Part shown: piece after piece, positions 1 through 8,500 of the stretch
Numbering within the stretch: position 1 is the stretch's first letter
How the letters are laid out: each line of letters begins with the position of its first letter
DNA from: Labedella gwakjiensis
Lineage (GTDB): Bacteria; Actinomycetota; Actinomycetes; Actinomycetales; Microbacteriaceae
NCBI RefSeq assembly: GCF_003014675.1
Contig: NZ_PYAU01000001.1
Span: 124,001-188,000 of the forward strand
Direction of reading: 5' to 3'
Length of the DNA stretch: 64,000 bases
Made by a program: the position numbers and the translations under genes
The notes under the pieces: model-generated
What the model saw: the letters and a program-made list of their open reading frames with translations, nothing else
What the model was told of the DNA's origin: nothing
Database searches by the model: none

Positions 1-844
1 GCTCGGTGGGTGTGTCGGTGGAGGTCGGGGACGGCTCGCTCGGCGGCGTCGTCGAGGGCGTGTCATCGACCGTCGGGTCGATGTCCACGACCCAGGCTCC
101 ACGATCGGCCGACGACTCGATACTGAGAACGACGACGTCGGACGGAGTCCACGACTGCCTCTCTCGCAGGGGGTCGCTCTCGATGAAGAGGGACTCCTCG
201 CCGGTCTCACGCGTGTAGGCGGTGACGAAGAAGATGCCCTCTCCGACGAACTCGAAGAGCGCGCTCGCGGCGGATCCGCGGTAGACGAGGAGCTTGTTGC
301 CCTTCCCCGAGACCACATCGGTGATCTCCTCCGCGGTGAGAGGCTCGATCCGGAGCTGCCACGGGCCCTCCACCTGAACCCAGAGTTCGAGCGTCCCCTC
401 ATAGGGAAACACGACGGACGGGAGATCGGGCTGCGGATAGCCCACCCGCAATGGCCACTCGCGATCGTCGACGGCCAGATCCGGGTCGATGTCGCCGCTC
501 TCCGTCATGGACAGCCGCACGTTCGCGTCGGAGAGCTGGGTGACCTGGAGCGGATCCGTCGTGACGTCGTCGATACGGATCACCGCGTTGCCGTCGCCGG
601 CGTACACGTTTCCGTCGACGGGCTGCACCTCCGGGAGGTTCGCGTCCTCCCAGGGGTAGTCGCTGTAGCCGTAGCCGCCCTCCGTGTCCCGGAGCGCGCC
701 GGTCTGCGGGTCCCACTCGAGGCGAGCGAAAGTGGAGAACGCGATCAGCGCCATCACGATCGCGCCGACGGTCCAGGCTCCGGCGGAGAAGCGCCCGATG
801 GCGCGGCGAGCGCCGTCGGAACGGATGGGCTGACCGGAGCTCAC
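1..844 (-). CDS. Hypothetical membrane-anchored protein, 3' end outside window
   Basis: The frame is open from a GTG at 844 to the window edge. I chose this GTG because a G-rich ribosome site (GGGGGGAGA, complement of 852-860) lies about seven bases upstream. A short charged N-terminus is followed by one hydrophobic segment near residues 22-38 (WTVGAIVMALIAF), which looks like a signal anchor, so most of the protein should be outside the membrane. The exported part is rich in Asp, Glu and Trp and reads like a beta-rich domain. The last visible residues are a Pro/Ser/Thr-rich linker, so another domain may follow outside the window. I do not recognise the family. Confidence 0.7.
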   Translation of the reverse strand, partial: MSSGQPIRSDGARRAIGRFSAGAWTVGAIVMALIAFSTFARLEWDPQTGALRDTEGGYGYSDYPWEDANLPEVQPVDGNVYAGDGNAVIRIDDVTTDPLQVTQLSDANVRLSMTESGDIDPDLAVDDREWPLRVGYPQPDLPSVVFPYEGTLELWVQVEGPWQLRIEPLTAEEITDVVSGKGNKLLVYRGSAASALFEFVGEGIFFVTAYTRETGEESLFIESDPLRERQSWTPSDVVVLSIESSADRGAWVVDIDPTVDDTPSTTPPSEPSPTSTDTPTE

Positions 845-939
845 GCGATCATCTCCCCCCGACGGTCGATCGAGCGCCCGTCGCGGCGATCACGGGCGCA
901 CGTTCACCCTATCGACACGCCGGGACGCCCCTCGATGGG

Positions 940-977
940 GACCGCTCCCCACTCCTGGGGTGGAGTGGGGAGCGGTC
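940..977 (-). terminator. Hairpin downstream of the monooxygenase gene
   Basis: Perfect 16-bp inverted repeat (940-955 GACCGCTCCCCACTCC, 962-977) with a 6-base loop, 17 bases past the stop at 995 on the minus strand. No U-tract follows, as is common in actinobacteria. Confidence 0.7.
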
Positions 978-994
978 GGTGCAGGCGCGCGTGC

Positions 995-2053
995 TCAGGA
1001 GGTGACGAGCGCGCCCTCCTGTGCGAGGAGTTCGCGGACGCGCGGAGCGACCTGCGTTCCGTAGAGGTCGATGCTGTGCATGAGGTTCTCGTGCGGCATC
1101 GTGCCGTTCGCGTACTTGAGGTCGAAGCGGTCGAGCTCGAGGATCGACGCGGTGCGCGCGATCTTCCGCGCCACGGTCTCGGGCGAGCCCACGTACAGCG
1201 AGCCCTCCGGCGCGGCCTCGGCCTCGAAGCGGTCGCGCGTGATGGGCGGCCATCCGCGGTCGCGGCCGATGCGGTCGAGCAGCACGCGATAGTGCGGCCA
1301 CAGCTCCTCGCGCGCCTGCTCGTCGGTGTCGGACACGTGACCCGGCGAGTGCACGCCCACGGGGGGAAGCGGGTTGCCGAACTGCTCGAGCGCCTGTTTG
1401 TAGAGCTTCACGAAGGGTGCGAAGCGGTGCGGCTCCCCTCCGATGATGGCCAGCATGAGCGGAAGGCCGTAGTGCGCGGCACGCACGACGGACTCGGGGC
1501 TTCCGCCCACACCGATCCACGTCTTCAGGAGGCCGTTCTCGATAGGCGGGTAGACCGACTGGTTCGACAGCGGCGCGCGGGTGTTGCCCTGCCACGTGAT
1601 GGGCTTCTGCTTGCGCACCTCGGTGAAGAGCTGCAGCTTCTCCTCGAAGAGCTCCTCGTACTGCGTGAGTTCGAAGCCGAAGAGGGGGAACGACTCGGTG
1701 AACGATCCGCGACCGAGGATGACCTCTGCGCGACCGTTGGACACGGCGTCGAGCGTGGCGAAGCGCTGGAACACGCGGATCGGGTCGTCGGAGCTGAGCA
1801 CCGTCACCGCGGTGCCGAGGTGGATGTCCTCCGTCTGCGCGGCGATCGCCGCGAGGAGCACCTCGGGGGCCGAGACGGCGAAGTCCTCGCGGTGGTGCTC
1901 ACCGATGCCGAAGTACGCGAGGCCCACGCGGTCGGCGAGCTTCGCCTGCTCCACGAGGTTGCGGAGCACCTGCGCGTGCGGCAGGAGTTCGCCCTGCGCA
2001 TCGACGCTCACGTCCCCGAAGGTGTCGAGTCCGAGTTCGAGGGTCTTCGTCAT
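995..2053 (-). CDS. LLM-class flavin-dependent oxidoreductase
   Basis: A 352-residue bacterial-luciferase-like monooxygenase. These are TIM-barrel enzymes that use reduced flavin and oxygen on a substrate that differs between members. Family hallmarks are the early GIGEHHREDFAVSAP segment, LGTAVTVLSSDDPIRV, and the long central stretch through VILGRGSFTESFPLFG. I start at the ATG at 2053 (MTKTLELGLD), which has AGGACGGA about eight bases upstream; the frame runs open to 2149, but the extra residues look non-coding. It is monocistronic, ends in a hairpin, and is divergent from the mannosyltransferase gene. The substrate cannot be read from sequence. Confidence 0.9.
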   Translation of the reverse strand: MTKTLELGLDTFGDVSVDAQGELLPHAQVLRNLVEQAKLADRVGLAYFGIGEHHREDFAVSAPEVLLAAIAAQTEDIHLGTAVTVLSSDDPIRVFQRFATLDAVSNGRAEVILGRGSFTESFPLFGFELTQYEELFEEKLQLFTEVRKQKPITWQGNTRAPLSNQSVYPPIENGLLKTWIGVGGSPESVVRAAHYGLPLMLAIIGGEPHRFAPFVKLYKQALEQFGNPLPPVGVHSPGHVSDTDEQAREELWPHYRVLLDRIGRDRGWPPITRDRFEAEAAPEGSLYVGSPETVARKIARTASILELDRFDLKYANGTMPHENLMHSIDLYGTQVAPRVRELLAQEGALVTS

Positions 2054-2259
2054 GTCGAGCCGTCCGTCCTGTTCCGTCTGTACCGGTGCCTGCTGCGATC
2101 CATTCACCTGAATGTATCTGTCGATCGGGTCAACGGTCGATTCCCCCACCGTATTCCCGCCCGAGCGCAGGCGCTCGCGTCATGCTCTCGTCACGCCGGC
2201 TTCACCTCGCGTCTTCCTCGCGCTCACCGTCCGGTTCCCGCCGGGAGAGACCATCGAGT

Positions 2260-3423
2260 ATGCGGATCGCGATGGTCGCCGAATCCTTCCTCCCCCACAT
2301 GAACGGGGTGACACACTCGCTGTTGCGCGTGATGGAGCACCTCACCGAACGCGGCGACGAGATGATCGTCATCGCCGCCCGGAGCGGACGCCTCACTCCG
2401 GCGGAGCACGCGGGCGTGCGCGTCGATCAGGTCCCGTCGTTCACGCTCCCCCGGTATCCGAGCGTGCGCGTGGCGCCCGGCGGGTCGCGCCGCTTGATGA
2501 ACACGCTCGAGCGATTCCAGCCGGACGTGGTCCACCTGGCCTCGCCGTTCGTGCTCGGGTGGCGCGGACTCCTCGCGTCGCAGGCGCTCGGGCTGCCGAC
2601 CGTCGCGGTGTACCAGACCGAGATCCCGGCCTACGCCGCCCGGTACGGCATCCCCTACGCCGAGGAGCTGCTCTGGCAGCACGTCGACCGCATCCACACC
2701 GGGTCGACGCTGACTCTCGCCCCGTCGAGCTCCGCGATCCGGCAGCTCGAGGAGCGGAACATCGACCGGGTGCGACTCTGGGTGCGCGGCGTCGACTCCG
2801 AGAGGTTCGATCCGTCGAAGCGCTCGGAGTCGTGGCGACGGACGGTGGCGCCGAACGGCGAGCGCATCGTCGGCTACGTCGGCCGGCTCGCCGCCGAGAA
2901 GCAGCTCGAGGATCTCGCGGCGCTCTCGTCGGTCCCCGGCACGCGCCTCGTGATCGTCGGTGACGGCCCCCTCGGTCCGGCACTCCGGCGGCAGCTGCCG
3001 GACGCGCACTTCGCGGGCTTCCTCGGTGGGGACGAGCTCGCGATGGCCATGGCGAGCTTCGACGTTTTCGTGCACCCCGGCGAGTCCGAGACCTTCTGCC
3101 AGACGATCCAGGAGGCGATGGCGTCGGGCGTTCCGGTCGTCGCGACGGGACGCGGCGGCCCCCTCGACCTCGTCGACTCGAGCCGCACCGGGTGGCTCTA
3201 CACCCCCGGGAACCTCGAGGAGATGGCGTCGCACGTCCGCGACCTCGTGGGCGACGACGGGAAGCGCGCAGCGTTCGGCCGCGCCGCTCGCGAGGCCGTG
3301 CGGACGCGCACATGGAAGAGCGTGACGGGCGCCCTCGTCGGCCACTACAGCGACGCGATCGAACTCGCCTCCGGCACAGCCCCCCTCCGCGTGCCCCGCC
3401 GTCGCCGCACCGGTCGCCCCTAA
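2260..3423 (+). CDS. mgtA: GT4 glycosyltransferase, probable GDP-mannose alpha-mannosyltransferase (MgtA-like)
   Basis: 387 residues. The GT4 N-terminal Rossmann domain opens with MRIAMVAESFLPHMNGVTHS, and the C-terminal nucleotide-sugar domain carries GYVGRLAAEKQ, then VGDGPLG, then the EX7E catalytic signature in HPGESETFCQTIQEAM. This pattern is typical of actinobacterial mannosyltransferases that add mannose to glycolipids or lipoglycans at the inner membrane face. I chose the ATG at 2260, with GGGAGAGA at 2243-2250; the frame is open upstream but lacks a good site there. It is divergent from the monooxygenase. The acceptor is not deducible. Confidence 0.85.
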   Translation: MRIAMVAESFLPHMNGVTHSLLRVMEHLTERGDEMIVIAARSGRLTPAEHAGVRVDQVPSFTLPRYPSVRVAPGGSRRLMNTLERFQPDVVHLASPFVLGWRGLLASQALGLPTVAVYQTEIPAYAARYGIPYAEELLWQHVDRIHTGSTLTLAPSSSAIRQLEERNIDRVRLWVRGVDSERFDPSKRSESWRRTVAPNGERIVGYVGRLAAEKQLEDLAALSSVPGTRLVIVGDGPLGPALRRQLPDAHFAGFLGGDELAMAMASFDVFVHPGESETFCQTIQEAMASGVPVVATGRGGPLDLVDSSRTGWLYTPGNLEEMASHVRDLVGDDGKRAAFGRAAREAVRTRTWKSVTGALVGHYSDAIELASGTAPLRVPRRRRTGRP

Positions 3424-3447
3424 CCCAGAGGGCTACTCCCGACCCAC

Positions 3448-3469
3448 GGCTACAGGTGCACCTGTAGCC
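3448..3469. promoter_or_regulatory. 22-bp perfect palindrome between mgtA-like gene and acetyltransferase gene
   Basis: GGCTACAGGTG is immediately followed by its reverse complement, with no loop. A loop-free palindrome suits a dimeric regulator site better than a terminator, though it could also form a cruciform or hairpin after the stop at 3423. A nearby GGGCTAC at 3430-3436 repeats the outer arm. Confidence 0.45.
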
Positions 3470-3541
3470 CTCGACAGGTATCTGCCGCCCTCGACGCCCG
3501 CCCGGCGCAGCCTCGGAGTCGACGAGTGATTGACTGATCCG

Positions 3542-3958
3542 ATGGAGATCAGGTCCTTCCGCCCGTCCGACACCGAGGCCGTCGTCGCTCTGTGGCACGC
3601 GTGCGAGCTCACCCGACCGTGGAACGATCCTCACCGCGACATCGAGCGGAAGCTCACCGTGCAGCCGGACCTCTTCCTCGTCGGGACGGTGGACGACGAA
3701 CCGATCGCGAGCCTCATGGCCGGCTACGACGGCCACCGCGGCTGGCTCAACTACCTCGCGGTCGCACCCGACCACCGCGGCACGGGATTCGGGCGGGCTC
3801 TCGTGCGCGAGGCTGAGGTGCGGCTCGAGGCACTCGGCTGCCCGAAGATCAACCTGCAGGTGCGGGCGGGGAACGATGCAGCTCTCGGCTTCTACGCGTC
3901 GCTCGGCTACGAGCCCGACGGCTCGATCAGCATGGGCCGACGCATCATCCCGGACTGA
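3542..3958 (+). CDS. ypeA: GNAT acetyltransferase, YpeA family
   Basis: 138 residues that follow the small YpeA-type GNAT protein from end to end: MEIRSFRPSD, then LTRPWNDPHRDIERKL, then AGYDGHRGW, then the acetyl-CoA loop DHRGTGFGRALV, and finally GCPKINLQVRAGN and FYASLGYE. It should transfer acetyl from acetyl-CoA to an unknown amine. The ATG at 3542 aligns with the family N-terminus; a TTG at 3530 adds four residues and cannot be excluded. No clear ribosome site precedes either start. Confidence 0.88.
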   Translation: MEIRSFRPSDTEAVVALWHACELTRPWNDPHRDIERKLTVQPDLFLVGTVDDEPIASLMAGYDGHRGWLNYLAVAPDHRGTGFGRALVREAEVRLEALGCPKINLQVRAGNDAALGFYASLGYEPDGSISMGRRIIPD

Positions 3959-4113
3959 CGCGCCAGCAGCACCCTCCGACGCAGTCGACCGGAGCGACAG
4001 GTTCGGCCGAGCGCTACGGGAACTCCTTTCGTGCTCGGCTGAACGTGTCGCGGTCGGCGGACCCAGCGCGCCGTGCGGACCTCCGTCGGTGCACCAGATA
4101 CGTGACGAAGGTG

Positions 4114-4136
4114 TATAGTTGACCGTTGCCAACTAT
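4114..4136 (+). promoter_or_regulatory. Promoter -10 and MarR-type operator for exporter operon
   Basis: A -10 hexamer TATAGT (4114-4119) overlaps the left arm of an inverted repeat, ATAGTTG (4115-4121), 8-base spacer, CAACTAT (4130-4136). The gene pair downstream is a drug exporter and a MarR regulator, so occupancy would block the promoter. Seven-base AT-rich arms of this form are typical MarR sites. Confidence 0.7.
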
Positions 4137-4149
4137 TACCGGGAGTCAC

Positions 4150-5904
4150 ATGTCACGCCACGAGGATGCGCGGAAGCGCAGCACGAACACACCTGATACC
4201 GCCGCCACAGCGGTCGCCGAGGGGTCGCCAGACGGCTCGATGAGCCACCGCCAGGTGCTCCAGGCTCTCTCCGGTCTGCTCCTCGGCATGTTCGTGTCGA
4301 TCCTCGCGGGAACCGTCGTCTCGACGTCGCTCCCGCTCATCATCTCGGAGCTCAAGGGCGACCAGTCGGCCTACACCTGGGTGGTCACGGCGACCCTCCT
4401 CGCCACGACGGTGTCCACGCCGCTGTGGGGGAAGTTCGCCGACCTCTTCAACCGCAAGCTGCTCATCCAGCTCGCCCTCGGGCTCTTCGTGCTGGGCTCG
4501 GCCGCAGCCGGCTTCGCTCAGAACACCGACTGGCTCATCGTCTTCCGCGTCTTCCAGGGTCTCGGCGGCGGCGGTCTCGCGGCGCTCAGCCAGATCATCA
4601 TGGCCGACATCATCAGCCCGCGAGAGCGCGGGCGTTACGCCGGCCTCTTCGGCGGCGTGATGGCCGTCGGCACCGTCGGCGGCCCGCTGCTCGGAGGCCT
4701 CATCACGGACGCGTTCGGGTGGCGGTGGAACTTCTTCGTCGCTCTCCCGGTGGCGATCGTGGCGATCATGCTCATCCAGTCGACGCTCCACCTGCCGAAG
4801 CGCGCCAAGCGCAAGGTCACCATCGACTACGCGGGCGCCGTCCTCATCGCCGGTGGCGTCTCCCTCTTCCTCATCTGGCTGTCGATGGCCGGCAAGCAGT
4901 TCGACTGGATGTCGCTCGAGACGCTCATCATGGTCACGGGAGCCGTCGTGCTCCTCGCCGCCGCGGTCATCGTCGAGCTCAAGGCCGCCGAGCCGATCAT
5001 CCCCCTCTCGATGTTCCGCAACCGCACCTTCACCCTCGCGGTCATCGCGAGCATCTCCGTGGGCGTCTCGATGTTCGGCACCGCCGTCTTCCTCGCCCAG
5101 TACATGCAGCTCGCGCGTGGCGCGACGCCCACCCAGTCGGGCCTCCTCACCATCCCGATGATGGCCGGACTGCTCATCGCGTCCGCGTTCTTCGGCTCCC
5201 TCATCAGCAAGCGCGGACGGTGGAAGGCGATCATGGTCACCGGCGGTGTCCTCGCCGTGGTGGGCACCTCCCTCCTCAGCACCCTGCACTACGACACCCC
5301 GTTCGTCCTCGTCGCGATCTACATGTTCGTGCTCGGAGCGGGTATCGGCATGCTCATGCAGAACCTCGTCCTCGTCGTGCAGAACTCGATCGAGGTGCGG
5401 AACCTCGGCGTCGCCACGAGCGCCGTCACGTTCTTCCGCAGCCTCGGAGGCACCGTGGGTGTGTCCGCTCTCGGATCGATCCTCGGAACCGTCGTCGCCC
5501 AGAGCATCAAGGACGGCATCGCCGGCCTGGCCCCCGAGCAGCAGGCCGTCGCGGCGCAGGCCCTCGCGGGCGGCACCATCCCGCAGGTGAATCAGCTGCC
5601 CGAGGCGATCCGTGTGGTCGTCGAGAGCGCCTACGGCACCGGTGTCGGACAGGTCTTCCTCTACAGCGTGCCGCTCGCGGTCATCACCCTCATCGCTGTC
5701 GCGTTCCTCCCGAACGCGCGGCTCGGTACGATGAACGCGGTGCAGCGACACGGCGCTGCACAGGAGACCGAGCTGGAGACCGAGCTCGAAGTGGCGGAGG
5801 ACCGACTCATCAGCACGTCGACCGCCGCCGTCGCCCTCCCTCCCGTGGGTCTCTCCCACCCGGACGAGCGCGGGCGGCGCGACGCCGACGGCGGGGACCG
5901 GTAG
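4150..5904 (+). CDS. MFS multidrug exporter, DHA2 (14-helix) family
   Basis: 584 residues, the size and hydrophobic pattern of 14-helix EmrB/QacA-type proton-driven drug exporters. The cytoplasmic loop after helix 2 carries the MFS motif-A variant GKFADLFNRK. Later come the helix-4 stretch VFRVFQGLGGGGLAALSQII and the antiporter-type motif C, GGVMAVGTVGGPLLGG. The first ~38 and last ~60 residues are hydrophilic. ATG at 4150 with GGGAG at 4141-4145; a frame start at 4126 would lie inside the operator and is rejected. It forms an operon with the MarR gene two bases downstream, which probably represses it and responds to its substrate. Confidence 0.92.
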   Translation: MSRHEDARKRSTNTPDTAATAVAEGSPDGSMSHRQVLQALSGLLLGMFVSILAGTVVSTSLPLIISELKGDQSAYTWVVTATLLATTVSTPLWGKFADLFNRKLLIQLALGLFVLGSAAAGFAQNTDWLIVFRVFQGLGGGGLAALSQIIMADIISPRERGRYAGLFGGVMAVGTVGGPLLGGLITDAFGWRWNFFVALPVAIVAIMLIQSTLHLPKRAKRKVTIDYAGAVLIAGGVSLFLIWLSMAGKQFDWMSLETLIMVTGAVVLLAAAVIVELKAAEPIIPLSMFRNRTFTLAVIASISVGVSMFGTAVFLAQYMQLARGATPTQSGLLTIPMMAGLLIASAFFGSLISKRGRWKAIMVTGGVLAVVGTSLLSTLHYDTPFVLVAIYMFVLGAGIGMLMQNLVLVVQNSIEVRNLGVATSAVTFFRSLGGTVGVSALGSILGTVVAQSIKDGIAGLAPEQQAVAAQALAGGTIPQVNQLPEAIRVVVESAYGTGVGQVFLYSVPLAVITLIAVAFLPNARLGTMNAVQRHGAAQETELETELEVAEDRLISTSTAAVALPPVGLSHPDERGRRDADGGDR

Positions 5905-5906
5905 CG

Positions 5907-6419
5907 ATGACGTCCACCGGGGTCGACGGCGGCGCGCGGCGTGGCGAGAACGAAACGCCCTCTCCCCTCCACGAGGTCGAGGAGCAGATGGGCATCCTCG
6001 CCGCGAAGATCCGCACGAGCATCCGCGACGCGGCCGCGGCCGTCGACCCCGCACTCCAGCCGTTCGGCCTCAAGCTGCTCCGCATCGTCGAGCGCCTCGG
6101 CCCGATTCACGCGGGTGCCGCGGCCGAGATGCTCGCCGTCGACCGCACAGCCATCAGCCGTCAGTCGCGGCAGCTCGAGGACCTCGGCCTCGTCTCCACA
6201 CGCTCAGACCCCGAGGACCGCCGGGCGCGATTCATCGAGCTCACAGACGAGGGTCGCGCGCGCCTCGGGAACATCGGGCCGACCGGTTTCTCCTCCCTGC
6301 AGCGCGTGCTCGGCGAGTGGGACGACGCGGACCTCCACCGTTTCGCCGGCTACCTCGCCCGTTGGATCCACGACTGGGAGGCCCTCGAAGTTGAGGACGG
6401 GCGGAACACCCCGGTCTGA
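5907..6419 (+). CDS. MarR-family transcriptional regulator
   Basis: 170 residues with the MarR winged-helix core. The recognition helix region is MLAVDRTAISRQSRQLEDLGLV and the wing is STRSDPEDRRARFIELTDEG, flanked by dimerisation helices. It begins two bases after the exporter stop and is therefore probably translationally coupled. The inverted repeat over the exporter promoter at 4114-4136 is the likely target, giving autoregulation of the operon. Confidence 0.92.
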   Translation: MTSTGVDGGARRGENETPSPLHEVEEQMGILAAKIRTSIRDAAAAVDPALQPFGLKLLRIVERLGPIHAGAAAEMLAVDRTAISRQSRQLEDLGLVSTRSDPEDRRARFIELTDEGRARLGNIGPTGFSSLQRVLGEWDDADLHRFAGYLARWIHDWEALEVEDGRNTPV

Positions 6420-7223
6420 TTGACTGTGGGCGTGGACCAGGAATTCGTCGCGCCAGAGCCGTCTGAAGAGCCGGAGGGCTTCGAGGTGCTGATGTCGAGT
6501 TCCGGGGAGATCCGTTTCCCCAGCGGTATGCCAGACAAAGACAGCGCTGCTGCTTTCCTTGCCGGCGCTGTCGCGCGCCAGCATGAGCTCCTCGATCGAT
6601 TCGCGGCGTCTCTCCTCTCGCATGACGACGAGGACCGGAGAACCCAGACCGGTCATGACCTCGGGAATGCGATCACGAGCCTTCAGATCGCTGCGGCGAT
6701 GTTCTCGACTCTCGTGCCGACGAAGGCCGGCTTCGAGCTGATGTCGGAAGGCGACGACCAATCCCCCTTCGCAGACGAGCATGGCGCGTATGACCTCGCT
6801 CCCGTCGGCGAGCTCCCGGCCTCCGTCCCGCTGCACATCGAACTGTCACGTGGCGACTATGACGTGCGCGTCCGCGACGCACAGGTGTACAGCACGGGTT
6901 TCCTCCTCACGGTCGATGTCCGCTTTCGACGGAGCGACGAACGCGTTGCCCGATGGCTGGACTGGGCGGATTACCGCCTCTCGGGACGGTGGGGATCGAG
7001 TCTGACGGACGATGCACGGGACGCCGTCGACTATCCGGCCGGCTGGCGGACGCTTCCGCCTCAGCCGGGGATGACGAGAGGTGAGAGGACCTTCTGGATC
7101 GACACGTCCTCCGGCCTACACGACTTCGCGTTCCGACTTCTGGATCCGATGAGCGATTCACTCACCCCGTGGCGTTTCTCGATCGACGCCGTCACTCTCG
7201 CGGCGGCCGAGCCCCTCAGCTGA
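6420..7223 (+). CDS. Hypothetical protein
   Basis: About 267 residues, directly after the MarR stop. The start is unclear: TTG 6420, GTG 6426 and GTG 6432 are in frame and none has a good ribosome site. The N-terminal half is acidic and helical; the C-terminal half is beta-like with several Trp (ARWLDWADYRLSGRWG, then GERTFWIDTSS). There is no signal peptide or membrane segment. Third-position GC is somewhat lower than in its neighbours, suggesting a lineage-specific acquisition. It ends 8 bases inside the convergent gene at 7216-7638. I do not recognise a family. Confidence 0.65.
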   Translation: MTVGVDQEFVAPEPSEEPEGFEVLMSSSGEIRFPSGMPDKDSAAAFLAGAVARQHELLDRFAASLLSHDDEDRRTQTGHDLGNAITSLQIAAAMFSTLVPTKAGFELMSEGDDQSPFADEHGAYDLAPVGELPASVPLHIELSRGDYDVRVRDAQVYSTGFLLTVDVRFRRSDERVARWLDWADYRLSGRWGSSLTDDARDAVDYPAGWRTLPPQPGMTRGERTFWIDTSSGLHDFAFRLLDPMSDSLTPWRFSIDAVTLAAAEPLS

Positions 7224-7638
7224 CGGATTCGATGAGGTCGAGGAGCGCCTCGCCGTAGGCCTCGGCGGCGTGGTCGCTCGTGAACGAGCGTTCCTCTCCG
7301 TCGATGCGCGCGGTCACGGTGTAGATCGTGCGGCCGCGGAGCCCCTCCTGCATGCGCACGAGCGACACGAACGCCCCGCGGAGGAGTTCGCGCAGCTGGT
7401 CCTCGCGCGGCAGCCAGAGCGCGTCGTCGAGGGAGACGGAGTCGAGCGCCCACTCCGTGGTGCCGTTGAAGCCGAGGATGGTGCCGCTCGGGTAGTGCTG
7501 CGGCTCGATCGTCATGTCGCTCACCGTGAAGACGTCGCCCTCGAAGTCCTCCCCCTTGATCTCGAACGCGTCGCCGGACGACGGCGCCCACGTGAGGCCT
7601 ACGGTGCGGAGTCGGGCGGCGAGCGCTGTGGAGATCAT
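7216..7638 (-). CDS. Conserved hypothetical protein (140 aa)
   Basis: Soluble protein starting MISTALAARLRTVGLTWAPSSGD, with a central LGFNGTTEWALDSV and a Trp-rich WLPREDQLRELL segment, then a beta-rich C-terminus. From memory, short actinobacterial proteins of this kind are often labelled pilus assembly CpaE, but no CpaE ATPase motifs are present and I do not endorse that name. ATG at 7638 is the first start that leaves a plausible protein. It is convergent with the preceding gene, with an 8-base overlap. Confidence 0.75.
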   Translation of the reverse strand: MISTALAARLRTVGLTWAPSSGDAFEIKGEDFEGDVFTVSDMTIEPQHYPSGTILGFNGTTEWALDSVSLDDALWLPREDQLRELLRGAFVSLVRMQEGLRGRTIYTVTARIDGEERSFTSDHAAEAYGEALLDLIESVS

Positions 7639-7705
7639 GTGACCATCCTGTCGTGTCCCGCGGCGAAGGCGCTGAATGCCGACGGAACGATCCGCCCCGT
7701 TGCGG

Positions 7706-8371
7706 TCAGCGTGCGGCGACGACCTTCTGCAGGTCGTCGAAGACAGCCGTGTTCGCATCGAAGGCCGCGCGCGCCTCGGCGACGAGGACGTCACGGTCCG
7801 CGTCAGTGAGATCGAGGGCGTCGAGCGCGTCGCGGTAGCCGCGCTTGTAGGGCACGAGCGGCCCGAGCTCGTCGAAGCGGAAGTAGGAGAGCTGCTCATC
7901 GGTGGCGCCGTAGTGGCGCCGGAGCATCGTCGCCATCACCTGCCCACCCGAGAGGTCGCCGAGGTAGCGCGTGTAGTGGTGGGCCACGAGGCGGAGAGGC
8001 TCGGTGCGGGCGATCGCCCGCAGGTGCTCCTCGTAGACGATCGTCGCGGGCAGGGCCGGAACCGTGTCGCGCCAGTCGGGGGCGCCGAGCGCGGCGAGGT
8101 CCCCGTCGATCGCGGCTGCACGATCCAGCCGGCGGTCCTGGAGCACGGATGGGTCGGTCGGGACGGTGTCACGCGACTCGAGGGCCGCGTAGATCCGGGC
8201 GAACTGCGCCAGGTACAGCGTGTACGCGGCGAGGTCGAGCTCCCCTCCCATGAGCGCCGTCATGAACGGGCGCGACTCGGCGGTGCGGTGCTGGGCGTCT
8301 GTGGCCTCGCGCAGAAGCGCGGCGACGCCGGGGGCTGCGTGCTCAGCGGTCGGGGCGATGGTCGTGTCCAT
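7706..8371 (-). CDS. hmuO: Haem oxygenase (biliverdin-producing)
   Basis: 221 residues. It opens haem to biliverdin, CO and Fe2+ in the cytosol, releasing iron from imported haem. The proximal haem ligand is the His at residue 28 in EATDAQHRTAE. The distal-helix glycine motif GDLSGGQ lies around residues 137-143, preceded by YTRYLG. Length matches the HmuO family. It is divergent from hmuT across an intergenic region with two iron boxes, so it should be induced under iron starvation together with haem import. Confidence 0.95.
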   Translation of the reverse strand: MDTTIAPTAEHAAPGVAALLREATDAQHRTAESRPFMTALMGGELDLAAYTLYLAQFARIYAALESRDTVPTDPSVLQDRRLDRAAAIDGDLAALGAPDWRDTVPALPATIVYEEHLRAIARTEPLRLVAHHYTRYLGDLSGGQVMATMLRRHYGATDEQLSYFRFDELGPLVPYKRGYRDALDALDLTDADRDVLVAEARAAFDANTAVFDDLQKVVAAR

Positions 8372-8390
8372 GCCGCCACTCTACGGCAAA

Positions 8391-8407
8391 GGATAGGTTT
8401 ACCTAAG
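8391..8407. promoter_or_regulatory. Probable DtxR/IdeR iron box (hmuO side)
   Basis: On the minus strand CTTAGGTAAACCTATCC matches the DtxR consensus TTAGGTTAGCCTAACCTAA at most positions over its first 16 bases. It lies 20 bases upstream of the hmuO start. Confidence 0.7.
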
Positions 8408-8419
8408 TAGTTAATGTGG

Positions 8420-8438
8420 TTAGGGTTGGCTTACCTTC
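8420..8438. promoter_or_regulatory. Probable DtxR/IdeR iron box (hmuT side)
   Basis: TTAGGGTTGGCTTACCTTC matches 13 of 19 positions of the DtxR consensus, about 60 bases upstream of the hmuT start. It pairs with the hmuO-side box. Confidence 0.65.
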
Positions 8439-8500
8439 CTTCGACGCCGCCTCGCCGCCGACATCCCCCCACCGATCGAGAGCATCGCACCGCCGTGACC

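Noticed and set aside
4153-6054. 633-codon minus-strand frame opposite the exporter
   Set aside because: Repetitive Glu/Asp/His/Arg composition typical of antisense frames; no initiation signal.
6204-6836. 210-codon minus-strand frame opposite the MarR and hypothetical genes
   Set aside because: It crosses the MarR gene, whose coding evidence is strong, and shows no recognisable protein features. I could not fully exclude it as the coding strand for 6420-6836.
7216-7638. Naming the 140-aa protein CpaE (pilus assembly)
   Set aside because: No P-loop or receiver domain is present; the label would only repeat a weak database name.
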